DNA of 64,000 nucleotides from Phocoena phocoena (GCF_963924675.1 NC_089232.1:43564522-43628521); one strand, 5' to 3'. Shown: positions 23,522 to 35,884, counted from the stretch's first letter. The notes: generated from the sequence alone by a model not told the origin. Numbers and translations: made by a program.

Positions 23522-23814
23522 ATAAGTAAATCGCTCTGTGTTACAGAGACCAAGAGCACTGGGAAGGAAGGCACTTGGGCAGGAAAATCTTAATTTAGTC
23601 CCAGCAGGACAGGTTTAAACCGGCTTCCTCCTTTAAGGGACTGGCTGCAAACAAGCTAATCAACCTGCTTCACAACTATACTTCTAACTGCCTCAAAATT
23701 TTTGAAAAGATCAGGAAATAATGTTACAGATGAATATTCCCTCACAGTTTTTTTAGTCTCACCTGGCAGTGTTTGATTAGAAGAGAATTTTAAAAGAGTC
23801 GTGTTTTGGTTCTC

Positions 23815-24109
23815 TTCAAAAAGTCTACAAATAACAAATGCTGGCAAGGATGTGGAGAAAAGGGTACACTGTTGGTAGGAATGTAAATTGGTGCAGCCAC
23901 TGAAGAAAACAGTATGAGGGGGTTCTTCAAAAAACTAAAAATAGAACTACCATCTGACCCAGCAATTCCATTCCTGGGTATATATCCAAAAATCTAAAAA
24001 CACTACTTTGAAAAGATACATACACCCCAATGTTCATAGCAGCATTATTTACAATTGCCAAGACATGGAAACAACCCAAGTGTTCACCAACAGATGAATG
24101 GATAAAGAA

Positions 24110-24157
<48 letters not shown>

Positions 24158-24509
24158 GGAATATTACTCAGCCATAAAAAAGAAAATTTACCATTTGCAA
24201 TGACATGAATGGACTTGGAGGACATTATGCTAAGTGAAATAAGTCAGGTGGAGAAAGATAAATACTGTATGATATCACATATATGGAATCTAAAAATTGC
24301 AACAAACTAGTGAATATAACAGAAAGAAGCAGACAGATATAGAAAGCAAGTGGTTACCAGTGGGGTGGAGAGGGGCTATATAGGGGTCGGGAAGTGGGAG
24401 GTACAAAGTATTGGGTGTAAGATAGGTTCAAGGATGTATTGTACAAGATTTTGTAGTAACTGTAAATAGAAGGTAACCTCTAAACATTGTATAAAAATTA
24501 AAAAAAAAA
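23815..24509 (+). mobile_element. LINE-1 ORF2/3' segment, first of a tandem pair
   Basis: It starts in the ORF2 C-terminal region (aagtctacaaataacaaatg, ggcaaggatgtggagaaaag), continues with cccagcaattccattcctgg and actcagccataaaaaaga, and ends after a 3' UTR-like stretch in an A-rich tail near 24499-24509. The frame is broken by indels and by the CA microsatellite at 24111-24155. Confidence 0.9.
24111..24155. repeat. (AC)n microsatellite inside LINE-1
   Basis: About 22 ac units sit where LINE-1 ORF2 normally has a short gtatatatata run before the tggaatattactcagcc motif. The repeat therefore arose inside the LINE-1 copy. Confidence 0.97.
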
Positions 24510-25200
24510 CAAACTACCATATGATCCAGAAATTCCACTTCTAGGTATATATCCAAAGAAAACACTAGTTTGAAAAGGTACATGCACCTCAATGTTCATA
24601 GTAGCTTTATTTACAATAGCCAAGATATGGAAGCAAACTAAGTGTCCACCAACAGATAAATGGATAAAGAATATGTGATATATATATATAGATAGATATA
24701 GATATAGATAATGGAATACTACTCAGCCATAAAAAAGAATGAAATCCTGCCATTTTCAGCAACATTAATGGACCTAGAGGCTATTATGCTTAGTGAAATA
24801 AATCAGACAGAGAAGGACAAATATTGTGTGTTATCATTTATATGTGGAATCTAAAAAATACAACAAACGAATGAATATAACAAAACAGACTCACAGATAT
24901 AGAAAACAAAGTAGTGGTTATCAGTGGGGAGAGGGAATGGGGGAGGGGCAAGACGGGGTAGGGAATTAAGAGGTACAAACTACTATGTATAAAGTAAATG
25001 AGCTATAAGAATATATTGTACAGCACAGGGAATATACCCAATATTTTACAATAACTTTAAATGGAGTATAATCTATAAAAATATTGAATCACTATGTTGT
25101 ACAACTGAAACTAATATAATGTTGTAAATCAACTATACTTTAGTAAAAAAGGAAATGACAAAATAAAATTTTTAAATAATAATAAATTAAAAAAAAAAGA
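24510..25200 (+). mobile_element. LINE-1 ORF2/3' segment, second of a tandem pair
   Basis: It re-enters LINE-1 at the aaactaccatatgatccaga position, repeats the whole ORF2-end to 3' UTR order of the first copy (ggaatactactcagccataa; tggaatctaaaaaatacaac), then extends to a distinct 3' end with tgttgtacaactgaaactaa and an A-rich tail. A (TA)/(GATA) run at 24677-24711 lies at the homologous place of the CA run in the first copy. Confidence 0.9.
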
Positions 25201-25689
25201 AAACCTATGAATTCAAATGAGCATACCTGCCACTTGCCATGGAGAGTCACTGTTGCTCAGAGGCAGTGTTTGAATTCTGCCTGCGATTCCCATTCTCTGG
25301 GGCCTGCCACTGTCACTTCCACAGGTGAGCCTCACCTTAGGTAAATTCCATCCATGAATGTCCAGACCTGCCTTAACAGACAATTTAAAGGATAAACATT
25401 TTTGTATTTAAAAGATATATTTATGTTCAAAAGGGTTCACACACACACACAAACTCCTCCTAATAGTAATCCCCACTAGAAGATTTTTAAATATGTTTCC
25501 TTTTTTTTTATGGTGAGTCAAAGCATACCCATAAGGTATAAAAATTATGGAATGCAACATGCTTTAGGGCCAGCACAGAAGCAATTTCCTGGTCATAACC
25601 TCTCTCAAAAGACTCCCAGCTGGAATTTAAGGGCCTCTGCCAGCTGCCACTGCTCCTCTAGACTGAGTGGTGTGTAAGAGAAGCAGGAG
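25201..25689. other. Unassigned non-coding stretch
   Basis: A short CA run is present near 25438-25451. Nothing else recognised. Confidence 0.5.
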
Positions 25690-25870
25690 TCTCAAACCCA
25701 ATTCCCCCATTTAGCAGCTGGGCAGGCTTGGGCAGCTCACTTGACCTGTCTCCACCTCCATTTCCTCATCTTTAAAATGGGAATAAAATAAGGTTATTTA
25801 GAAACAGGGTTGTGAAAATTACATGACAGTGCATTTAATCCCCTCACCACGTAATAATCATTAGCTTTGA
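25690..25870 (+). mobile_element. MIR SINE
   Basis: gcttgggcagctcacttgac, tccatttcctcatctttaaa atggg and ggttgtgaaaattacatgac match the MIR core and right half in order. Confidence 0.85.
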
Positions 25871-26129
25871 TTATAATTCTCTCTCCTTTCGGACTGACAG
25901 TGTCTCAAATTAACATAAATTCCTGTTGAGTATGTGCTATAGGCAAGGCTCTGTATTGGCCACTTAAGTCTTGTTACAGTTAATGGAGATAAAAGGGTAT
26001 TAATACTTAATGTAATTATATGACTTTTCTAGAGAAGCGGCCTACAGAGAACTCAAAGGAGTGACACAGCCGAAGGCTCACCACGTGAGAGACGCGCCTC
26101 TGCTGGGCAGCAGCCTGGACACAGGATGT

Positions 26130-26256
26130 TTGCTGGGATAGGTCCCTGCGCTGGGATAGGGCACCAGCATTTAGCTTGGCAGACTCCCCTCGCTCCAGCG
26201 AATCCCTGGTCCACAGTAAGTGGTCAATAAACAGTTGCTCAAGTTGTTGGATCAGG
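26130..26256 (+). mobile_element. L2/MIR3-like 3' end
   Basis: ggtccacagtaagtggtcaa taaacagttgctcaagttgttgg resembles the cacatagtaggcgctcaataaatgtttgttgaa terminus of L2-type elements. Only the end is convincing. Confidence 0.45.
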
Positions 26257-27977
26257 AAAGGATGAAGCAGAGAAAAGGAAGAGGTCAGGTTCAAAGGGTT
26301 TCCTATAGCTTTTGTTGTTATTTTCTTGTCTGTTTCCCTTTTAAATCTAAAATGCTCTAAGTCCTTTATGGACTCCTTTACCATGTAGGAAGGTAGAGAG
26401 GCATCTTACTCTCCTTGCTATGTGGATATGAGATTACTGAGAGAACATGCATCTAAATTGGAACCCAAAAGGATAAGAGCCACACAAACAAAACAACACA
26501 ACAAAACATTAATTTGGATAAAATTCCATGCAGGTCTCACTCCTTCCACATTTTCATTCACAGAGGTTCCCTTGAAATGGCAAGTTAGATAAACTAGTAC
26601 TTCTATACAAAAAGAGATGTTCGGAGTCCTTCAATAAAATGAACTTAACAATAAGAAGAAAGAGACGTATTATTCTGTGCCCAGAAGGGCCACACACCCG
26701 GATGGGCTGGCCACAACTCCCATGGACATGCCCCTTGCAGCTCCACTCCACAGAATCTTCTATTGAGCAGACCCTATCATAAACATGAACCAAGCACCAA
26801 TGGCCACAAAGTAAACTGACAGATGAAAAGAACAAAAAGAATTCCCCAGCACAGTTTTGTGAGGCAAAAGAGGAAAAATCCTAGTCTGACTTCTGAGGTT
26901 AGTGACAGTTTAACTTAATAGACTCTTTTTATTGTGCAGAGTAAGTATTTTGGGTTAGGAGGAATTCTTTTAAACCTTAAAGTAGGTTAAAGAAGCCCTT
27001 ACTACTTCTCATCTGCAACTGGTGCGTGGTACATTTGTTAGTTGATGACTCTAAGTAGAACCCAAAAGAAAATATCCTGTCACCTGTGTACATGCTGAAC
27101 TGTGTTTGTTCCTAAACTTCACCCTTGGTTAGATTATCAATTGTCACATAGGTTTACACAATTAAAATTGGGCTTTTTACTGTCTTTTCACTCCTTATAT
27201 TTGCTCTATAACCTTCTTATAATGATTTCCTCATTGCAACAATCTCCTTGTATATTGGAATGATTCTTTGGATCGAATTACCTCATGAAGAAATCATTTT
27301 GATATTTCAGAAATAAAACCCCTTTGGATTGAGTCCAAGAGCCACTATCACTTTAAAACAAATTGGTCTTTGTGACAAGTCATACATTAAGACTCTTGGG
27401 TGTTTTAACTTAGGTTCTGAAGAACACTCTATCTCCGGTACCCACATGTCAGAATCCTAAACTAAGACCAAGTCACTTTTTTAGCTCTGTCTTGTCTCTG
27501 AGTGTGAGAAGACACAATACTTCGACAGCTGAGGCACATTCTATATTTACATCTCACACAAACAAGGCACACTTGCACATTTTATCACCACACAAAATAA
27601 ACCTAGAGAAACATCTTTCTTCCTGTCCCATACATGTCATTTGGCCATGAGGCATTATTCTTGCCTCCTTATTCTTGTTTTTAGAGCAAGCTGTGTTTTA
27701 ACTAAACTTTCTTTTTTTCCTGGTTTAACGGTGATCCATTAGATGGCTCCTTGCCCTGCACAATGAGAGACCGTCTCCCTCTCTGTATGCTGTTCTTAAT
27801 TCCTGAACCCAGAGCTCTTCTTAACTGGGAACAGTTCTTTTTTATTTTGAGACAGAAGAACATGCAAACAGAGAGGAAAGGGCCTCCCCAAAGTATGCTC
27901 TTTTTGGAACACGCTTGTCGTTAGGATGGTACAAATCTGCCTGATTATTTTTTATCTAGACTAAACTCCAGTGAGGA
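26257..27977. other. Unassigned non-coding stretch
   Basis: No transposon or exon recognised over about 1.7 kb. A 122-codon minus frame crosses from 26016 to 26384 and a 93-codon minus frame lies at 26554-26835. Neither has a known domain. Confidence 0.5.
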
Positions 27978-28039
27978 TTTTTTTTTTTTTTTTGGTTTGC
28001 TCTGTCCTTTTTTTTTTTTTTTCTTTTTTTTCTTTTTCT
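27978..28039. repeat. T-rich low-complexity tract
   Basis: Two long T runs separated by ggtttgctctgtcc and followed by tttctttttctgtc make a strong polypyrimidine tract. Confidence 0.9.
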
Positions 28040-28176
28040 GTCTCACAAAAACCAAGTGTTCTCCAGCAATGAGGCAACGGAAAAAATCAATACTTGCCAT
28101 GTACCATGTAACCAATAGAATAAGGGGAATGATTTATGTATGGATGGATGCAGCCTGAATCAGCTGGGGCCTCGCA

Positions 28177-28200
28177 CAGAGAGAGAGAAAGAGAGAGAGG

Positions 28201-28239
<39 letters not shown>

Positions 28240-28256
28240 CAGAGGGAGGTGGGGGG
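28177..28256. repeat. (GA)n microsatellite and purine tract
   Basis: gaga repeats with aaa and gggaga interruptions run for about 60 bases and pass into a purine-only agagggaggtggggggc stretch. Confidence 0.95.
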
Positions 28257-30190
28257 CGAGCTGAACTGCGGTGATTATTTCTACAGTGTGGCCAGATTTT
28301 TTTTCCTGCAGCAATAATCCCCTTCTCCAGCACTGCAGGACAGAGGGAAAGCCTGCAATCTGTGGAATATATGATGGCTCAGCTCTCCCTCCTTTCCTCA
28401 GAGTCCTGATGCCTTGTTCATACTAAGATACACGGAGAAGGGGAAGATGATGTATGGCCTGTAGCCCTTCAACCTTCCAGTCATCTCCATCCTAAGAAAG
28501 GCTAGTGATGGGTCGACAGCACTAGTTGACAGAGAGTCAAATTATCAACAGGATTTAAAAAAAATAAAACGTTCCAGCACCGCTTCCTAAGAAGACCAGC
28601 AGGAAGGGCTTACAGACAAGAACTACTCTATACTCCATGAGTTTCTGCTGGAAATATAGTTTGGTTAACTGGAAATCCAGAGTGCCGCAGCATTTAAAGG
28701 TATTTAATCTTGAAGGTAACTTTTAGGGTAACTGATACTCTTGCTGAAAGCTTAGATATTAACTGTACTTATGTGCTTGTGGTGTGAAGGTGCAACTAGA
28801 CGGCACCGAATCCAGCTACTTCCTAGCTGGATACATGGTACTATTGTGTATGGAATTCTGGTGGTTGGGACTTTAAACTGGGTTAAACGTTTGCTTTAGA
28901 ATGACATAATATATAGTTTTAAATGACATGTTTTATTAAATTCCTACTCCCTGCTTCAAACTCAGGATGAACCATGTAAGACTTTGTGAAAGGCATATAT
29001 GACCATTTCTTGGGAATATCTTTGTTTTTTGAGATGTATTTAAATAGATCTAATTTTATTTTTGTAAATTACCTTCCTTCTACATTGTGCTTGAAACTCT
29101 AGGGAGCTTAACAGCATTATATTTCTATCAGTCTGTTGAAAAAGACTGAAATATGTCCTTTTATGAGGAACATCGATACCATATAATTTTTAACAATGTT
29201 TTTTGCATCCTTTAACCCAAATACAGTGTTAATATCACAGTTAGGTATTCCCCTAAAATATCCTATGTTCTATATATGATCTATTACACTGCACATAATA
29301 CTTGGAAAGATATTTTAAATACTGAATGTAGCAGAATAATGCCATGCCATTAATGTATGCTTCATTTGGAGCTGGTAGTGTTAATACCCATAAGCTGTTA
29401 AAATAGCTTTTTATTCCCCCTTCAGTTGAAAGTATCCATTCAACTCAACATTATTGTACACTCCGTTGACAAAATATCATGTTGCATTTTCAAATATGTA
29501 TGTTCTCTAAAAATTATCTTAAATTCTCATAACAAAATTCCATGTTGTTTTTTAAATACATATATTCAAAGTGTACAGAATGGCAATTTTAACATTTTTC
29601 CAAATATATATTTGTTATCTAATTTTTTCTTTCATTTATTGCATAACTATCTTTTTGTTTCTGGAATATTGTATTTAGTCCCTCATTTACATTTATTTAG
29701 CAGTTGTGTGCATACATAGGATTAAGGATTAGAAGCAAAGAGTAGAGAACTAGAAAAGTATATAGAACTATTCTCGGTAGTCTTCATCTTTTAAATGACT
29801 CTTCATACTTTAATATCATTTTTTATGGGTGTTATTGAAGAGCAGTTAAGTTGAAACACTTTTAGTTATAAATCAGTAATACTCTCATGTCTTCATTTAA
29901 ATACCTAGTCACTGAGAGATTTGATCTACCCTGTTCTTTGCAAAACTATTTTGGGAAGATTTCTATGTAAATTAAATAAATGCATATGATGTCTTTCCTC
30001 TAAACAAAATTAGAGTAATAAAAATGCAGTCCACAAGTAAACTGTATGTAGTAGGACATCTTTTAGTAATTTTAATACAAAACTGATGACCCAAACCAGC
30101 AGAAAGTATGCACAATTATTTTGAATGGGGGAAGCCAAGTAGATATCTGCTGCCTTCACGTAAGGACAGATAAACCTTGTTTTTTACATT
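28257..30190. other. Single-copy-looking non-coding DNA
   Basis: No transposon recognised over almost 2 kb. The first 500 bases are GC-moderate and the rest is AT-rich. The low repeat content makes conserved non-coding function possible, but nothing specific is visible. Confidence 0.5.
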
Positions 30191-30240
30191 TTGATCTGGA
30201 TCATCATTCTCTCTTTCACTCTTATATTGGCCCAAACAGG

Positions 30241-30503
30241 TAAAACAACAGAAACCCCTTACCGTCTTCACTATTGGTTCCACTGCCTCAGTCAAGCTGT
30301 CCAGCTGAGGGTTAATAAACACAGAAAATCTGGAGATGGTCCCAATATAGTGAGGACCTTGAAGACCAAGATCAACGCTGCAGGTACCACAGCCAGAAGG
30401 AACATTATTAGTGCCCTACAAGCAGATATGGGCTCCCCCAGAAAACTAAAGCACACGGGAATGAAGAAGCATGATCACAAGCAAGGTGCTGCTGAACTCT
30501 AAG
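30241..30503 (+). other. Candidate spliced exon (unproven)
   Basis: A pyrimidine-rich run (ctctctttcactcttatatt, 30209-30229) leads to ccaaacag at 30233-30240, an acceptable splice acceptor. At 30503 the sequence is ctaag followed by gtaagc, a near-consensus donor. Between them one plus frame (from an upstream ATG at 30191) stays open and ends with a stop two bases before the donor. The encoded stretch is basic and matches no family I know. It could be an exon of a non-coding RNA, a terminal coding segment, or chance. Confidence 0.2.
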
Positions 30504-31224
30504 GTAAGCACAAGCAGGACCTTGTTGCAGGTTTATTTTTGGAGATGTGTTGCCGCCACTTAAGAAAAACTGTTATCTATAGCACAGAAAAAGAGTAAAA
30601 GTCTGCCAAAGGCCACAGTTTATTTAAGTCAAGCCACGTCTACTATATTATTGGAGATGGGCCTTAAGGCCGCAGGTACCGGAGTGTCAGCACACAGAGA
30701 ATTCTGGCCCCAACAATAGGAGAAACACGGAGAATGAGTGATAAACTAACTGCAGTTAGGAGATGAGTAAACAGGAAGCCCAAGAATTGGATTTTATTGT
30801 TAGTTAACAGATTGCAAACAGCATCCTTCTGTTTGAAAAGTTTATATCTGTTAAACATAACTTTCCAAGTTCTAATAAAAGCTGAATAATCCTTCTCCCC
30901 AGTACGAGAGTAAGTTCCTGTAAACACCTGGAGTTAAAATGCATAAATGAAACTCAGGTTGGCATCTTATGCCATGACAAAAAAAATAAATAAAAATCTT
31001 CTCATTGTGAACGGGGTCTTCAGTAGACATCTGCTATGCTTTTTTCTCCTTTATCGGTGGTTAGTTTCACCGATGAAATAACTGTTAAAGAGAAAATCAA
31101 TATCTGAGCTTATCCACCTGCTTTGTTTTAGTACCTCAAATTATTTAAAAAACTGATTAACACAAATAATTACTATTTAGGAAATACAACAAATGAGTGT
31201 TTCACATTGCTACTCTAGCATCCA
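30504..31224. other. Unassigned non-coding stretch
   Basis: An A-rich run at 30979-30995 may be the tail of a worn retroelement. Nothing else recognised. Confidence 0.5.
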
Positions 31225-31326
31225 CAGAAAGAAAGAAAGAAAGAGAGGGGGGGAGGGAGGGAGGAAGGAAGGAAGGAAGGAAGGAAGGAAGGAAGGAAGG
31301 AAGGAAGGAAGGAAGAAAGGGAAAAG
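31225..31326. repeat. (GAAA)n/(GGAA)n purine microsatellite
   Basis: gaaa repeats pass into a ggga run and then about 14 ggaa units, all purine on this strand for about 100 bases. Confidence 0.97.
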
Positions 31327-33640
31327 GTAATATCCAGTTCTCATTTACTTAACGATTTATTAATCCACTTAATAAAAATAAATGAAAGAGCTAATAAAAA
31401 CATCCACATTTTTACTTTCTAAAAGTCTAATTTCATCCTTGCACTAAAATGAAAAATAAAATAAATGAAAACATTCTAATGTGAAAAATCAATATTATTA
31501 CTTCTAAAGAAGTCTGTTTATACCTGAGAGAGAACTTTCAGGCTCTCCATAAAAGAACTGTTTCTCACTCACTTGGTTTCTTTTTCCTTCAATTAGTCTA
31601 TAGCAGCCAGAGCATCTTGGACTAGTCTAGTTTAATCTGAACATAATTGGATGGCAAGTTCCTATTCTCTAATGTGAATGAACTCACCTTAAAAACACAT
31701 AGAACTTAGATTCTATTTAACATAAAGGTTAAATAAGGACAACAAAAAGTGACATTGCATTTCTGTTCACTGATATGCTATTAAATATGATTACCTATAC
31801 TTTCCAGACCTTACCTAGGCATGGAAGCACAGGCAACATCTGCTGAAAATATTCAAAGACAGATGCCCAAACCTGTACCTCAACTGATTTGCCTGGTAGC
31901 GTGAGCTTCCTAGGCCCTCATCCTGGTTGTTCGCATTTGTATCTGTATAGATTATGTGAAGATATAGATCCTCTCAGAAAGCTGTCTAGTTCTAGCTACA
32001 ACTTAATGGTTTTACTGTATGGGCTGCTTCATTTATTTGACCAGAATTTTTCTCCTATAAGATCTAAATGAGAGCACATCCTCCCCCCTCCCCAGGGAAT
32101 AATGCAAAAGATGGGAAGTTCTTAATAAAACAATTAATCGTGATAAATTTCTGATTTTTGCTCCTTCGGCCAGGGCTATTTCCATGGCAACATCCTCTCA
32201 TCCTATTGTTGGGTTGTTCTTCATTCACACAGCAGGTTAAGCCCAGGGCAGCGAGGGCAAGCTGATGGTCAGCCTTTATTTTCTCCGGCCCTTCAACAAA
32301 GGTTAGTTGAGGTCACCAGAAGCCAAAGGGTAATTACTTTTCCTCCATAGGGTTAAAGGTACACAGATTGCTATTGCGACAACTGTATGGATGACCTTCA
32401 GCTTTTGACTCTCAATCTTCTTTTCTTTCATCAGAGTGAGTAAGTGTGATATAAAAGTGGTGATGCACCCCCATGCCTGAAATTCAGAATAGAAAGCCAA
32501 ACGTCTTTTTATTTTGTAAAGCTACTATCTGTTAGTATAATATACTCTTGGAATCAATTGGAAAACCCAATGCATAAAAGGTTTCCTATCCCTTAAATAG
32601 GAAAAAACAAAACAAAACAAAAAGCCTCATGGCAGAAAATTGCAGCTGTTCACTGGCTTGCTTATTTAGTTAAGTTGATATTCATAATTTCCCAGGCTTC
32701 AGTCATCTTCCTGAGGGTGCGTTCTTTAAGGCTGAGAAGGAAATGGAAGGTTTCCTGGCTCCTCGAAGCATCTGGGGCTCTATTTTTTCCCCTCAAACAT
32801 CAATTGCGACCTTGTCCCTCTAAAACTGACTAAAAGTCAGATTGAAATGAGTTTTCTCTCTTTGCTTCTCTATTCTCAAAGAAAAACAGCCTCTAAATTA
32901 ATTTTCAGGGGTATGGAGGGAGATCTTTTGAAAATGAGTGATTAAGACACTTTGCCCACTAATTTGAAGAGCCACTTTGAGATTCGGGCTAGTTATTTTA
33001 ATCTGGAATGTCAAAAAAATGATTATTATCATTTTGGGGGGGGCTCCCAAAATGGAGCCAACCACCAGCCTGATGGATGCATTTGCCATGGGTCTACCAC
33101 CAGGCAAAGAGACTTTCAGCTCCCCGGACATGATGGCTTTGCTAATGGTTCATCTCAACAGACACACAGAAGGGAGCCTGAGCCCCTTCATGGGAGATGG
33201 GTTAACATCACCTGAAAGAGCCACTTGGCCCAGTCTGCAGCCTTAGCCACAGGGAACCATTCCCCTGAGTCTCATCGTCTTTGTCCAAGAAGTTGCCTTG
33301 GTGAGAGGAACATAAAGGGAAGTGAGAGTAGACTGCCCCCGACTCCCACCTCAAGAGGAAGGTGGAGACATTTTTTTCTGTCCTTTTCTCAGATTCACCC
33401 TCCTGTGATCTGAGAGTAACCAGCCACTTCATTCCCCTGCAGTCCTCTGTCTCCCCCCGTCAGTAGTGGCCTAGCTGCCTCTCCAGCCCTTCCCTCACAC
33501 TCTTTGTATTGAGTCATCCTTCTGCTCACGAGCTCCCTGGAAATCTCTGGATCCACCTCCCAAGATTAGCACTCTGGTTGCTTCATCGGCTGGTCCCTCC
33601 ATTTGGCCTCTCCCTGTTGGCCACTCTGTCTTAGTCAAGC
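31327..33640. other. Unassigned, repeat-poor non-coding DNA
   Basis: No transposon recognised. A plus frame at 32977-33246 has somewhat coding-like composition in its second half but no known domain, and it overlaps other frames. Confidence 0.45.
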
Positions 33641-33649
33641 AACCTGCAG

Positions 33650-33790
33650 CCTCCTCTGTGTGACTTCACCCTCCCTGGGCTTTTGCCACCCTCTCTAAAT
33701 GCCAGTCCTCTCAATTCCTCCTCCTTTGAAACGTTCGTTTAAAGTTTTGTTACTTCAGGAATTCCTCCATATTTTATCCCCTGCTACATC
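33650..33790 (+). mobile_element. Possible degraded L2 3' fragment
   Basis: ccctgggcttttgccaccct, aaatgccagtcctctcaatt and tactt caggaattcctcc weakly follow L2 3' UTR order. Divergence is high. Confidence 0.3.
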
Positions 33791-35582
33791 TAAATAAATT
33801 AAATACATTTAATAAAGTATTATATTTATATATCTATTATATATAACATATCATACAAATAATTATATAATAAGGCTGTAGAAAATGCATCTAAATATCA
33901 AATCTTATTAAATAGCAACTTTAAAAAGACCTAAAGCCTTAAATTATCCCCATTTACAAATACCTGGGTCTCTTACAACACTACTGTTTTATAAGAGACA
34001 ATTCATCACATAGTTACTATCAGTAATTATCTTGGCAAGTTCTATTTTTTTCACTTTTCTTTATTCTCTATTGTCCTTTCTACATCTCTACAGAGTCCTG
34101 CCATTCTTGAGAGTGAAACATTTTGTTATCATATCACAATCTCCCCAAATAGTCTCCTTGCTCTCAATGAGCAAAATCTGCTGTTATTAACTGATGATTA
34201 AGGGGATAACAGAAAATAAAACAAAATATATTTTATATATATTTTATATATATAAAATAATATAAAATATATATATATAATACCCAGAGATATTTTATTT
34301 TAGAAGGGATTCCTGAAGTCCTCAAAACCCAGAGAGCACAGTTCTAGATGTGGAATAGTCAGTGGTAGAGATAATATTTGAAAAAGAAGGTAAGAGGCCT
34401 AAGAAGGCATGCATCAGGGTCTAGCATGTGACCTGCATACATATAACCAGATGAAAGAAGGAAGGGGAATATCTACAACTGCCCACAGCAAGCTGACAGC
34501 AGTGCCCCTCACTGGTAAAGAAATTGCCCTTTCCTCAGTTATAGACCAAAGCCAAAAGGACCAATTGTATTCTCAGGTCAGGGCTCCCTTATAGGGGCAT
34601 TTAAAGAAGGCAGGGCTATGAACTCCTAAAGCTGGTTCTAGGCTGGTTAGCTGGGGCTCAAAGAAGTGGGAGAGTGATCGGTTCACACGAGGTAAACTTT
34701 AGGAAAGTTACTCTTTCCCTTTCTGCATAATTTCTCTCCTTTCTCATTCCCTCCCCATCATCCCCAGCTGCCCCAGCTTCCCAGAGTCCCATCTCACATG
34801 GGGGTTTTAACATCAGTAGGCCATATTTTCCCCTGATCTGTTAAGAAAGATACCTGGATGAAATATTTAGCCATAAACAAGGCATCTCTAATGATGGCAC
34901 TTCAGGCATTTTGGATTTTGATGAGGGAGATATTTAGAAGTATCACCTTTTGAGGTCCTGCCAGGTGACCCTTTGAGTGCTCTCCAGGCCAGTGACAAAT
35001 TGAAAGCAAAGCACCGGGGTTACATTAGGTCAAATCTTCTAGCAACAGAACAAGTCACTCACTTTCATTCATTCCAAAATGGACATGAAATTCTTCCTCT
35101 TTAGGCAATAAATTCAAGCACTTACCCTTAGCTTCTTACTTTTTTTAAAAGCTCTTTTTTTCCTCTTGAAATACAGAGCCATTGGATTCTCTGCCTTATA
35201 GTAGGCTTCTCTGTTTCTCACTTTGTAGATAAAGTGTTACTAAAAGGTTAAACATAGAGGAATTTTCACAGTCACAATCAGCTCTTCCTCATGTGCCAGA
35301 AATAGATGTGACTTGTCATCTCCTCTAACTGGTATCTTCACATGTGGGATGTAAGGATGTCTCCTACAGAACCTGCTGCAGAAATGCCTCTAGTAGTTGT
35401 TGAGCAGCTACAGAGTGATAGGGAAGCACCGTGGTCCAGAGCATCAGGTTCAGTGCCAAATGAGTGATGAGTGCTCAGGGGTCCAGCATGGGTCACCTGG
35501 CATCTCGGGGTGATGTGGTGTTCTAAAGCTTGGAGCACTGCCAGGGCTGACATGAGACAGGACCTGGAAAGATGACTGTAAC
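33791..35582. other. AT-rich, repeat-poor non-coding DNA
   Basis: Two AT-only patches lie at about 33820-33870 and 34224-34280. No gene or named transposon recognised. Confidence 0.5.
34224..34280. repeat. AT-rich near-palindromic tract
   Basis: Runs of tttatatatatttta and ataaaataatataaaata on either side of 34253 are nearly self-complementary, with only A and T for more than 50 bases. Confidence 0.8.
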
Positions 35583-35745
35583 ACAGTGCTCCTCAAATTG
35601 TAGCACGCATAAGAAGCACAGATTTGTGGATCTCACCTCTTGAGAAGCTGATTCAGTAGGCCCCCAGATCTGCATTTCTAATAAGATGCCAGGTGATGAG
35701 GATGCTCCCCAGCTGTGGCCTCACTTGGAGGAGTACTATGATAGG
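35583..35745. mobile_element. MER5A-type MITE
   Basis: cacagtgctcctcaaattgt, agctgattcagtaggccccc, tgcatttctaataagatgcc and aggtgatgaggatgct follow the MER5A core in order. Confidence 0.8.
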
Positions 35746-35884
35746 TTTCCCTTCTCTGGATTTCACTCCTTGTACCTCTAAAATGTACCACCACCTTTCC
35801 ACTGTGCAAAGGGTTTCTCACTTGTTCAGAAATGCTTGTGATTTCTAGACATCACTCTTTTACCTTCTTGTTCTCTGCTCTGGT

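Noticed and set aside
23001..23525. 174-codon plus open frame
   Set aside because: The C-terminal half is translated CHR SINE in reverse, and a homopolymer gives a Phe run at the junction. Not a gene.
24111..24155. CRISPR-like repetitive array
   Set aside because: It is a dinucleotide microsatellite in mammalian DNA. There are no spacers.
32977..33246. Plus frame with coding-like C-terminal half
   Set aside because: It overlaps another plus frame over the same bases, has no known domain, and starts within a G/A run. Kept only as a remark in the interval entry.
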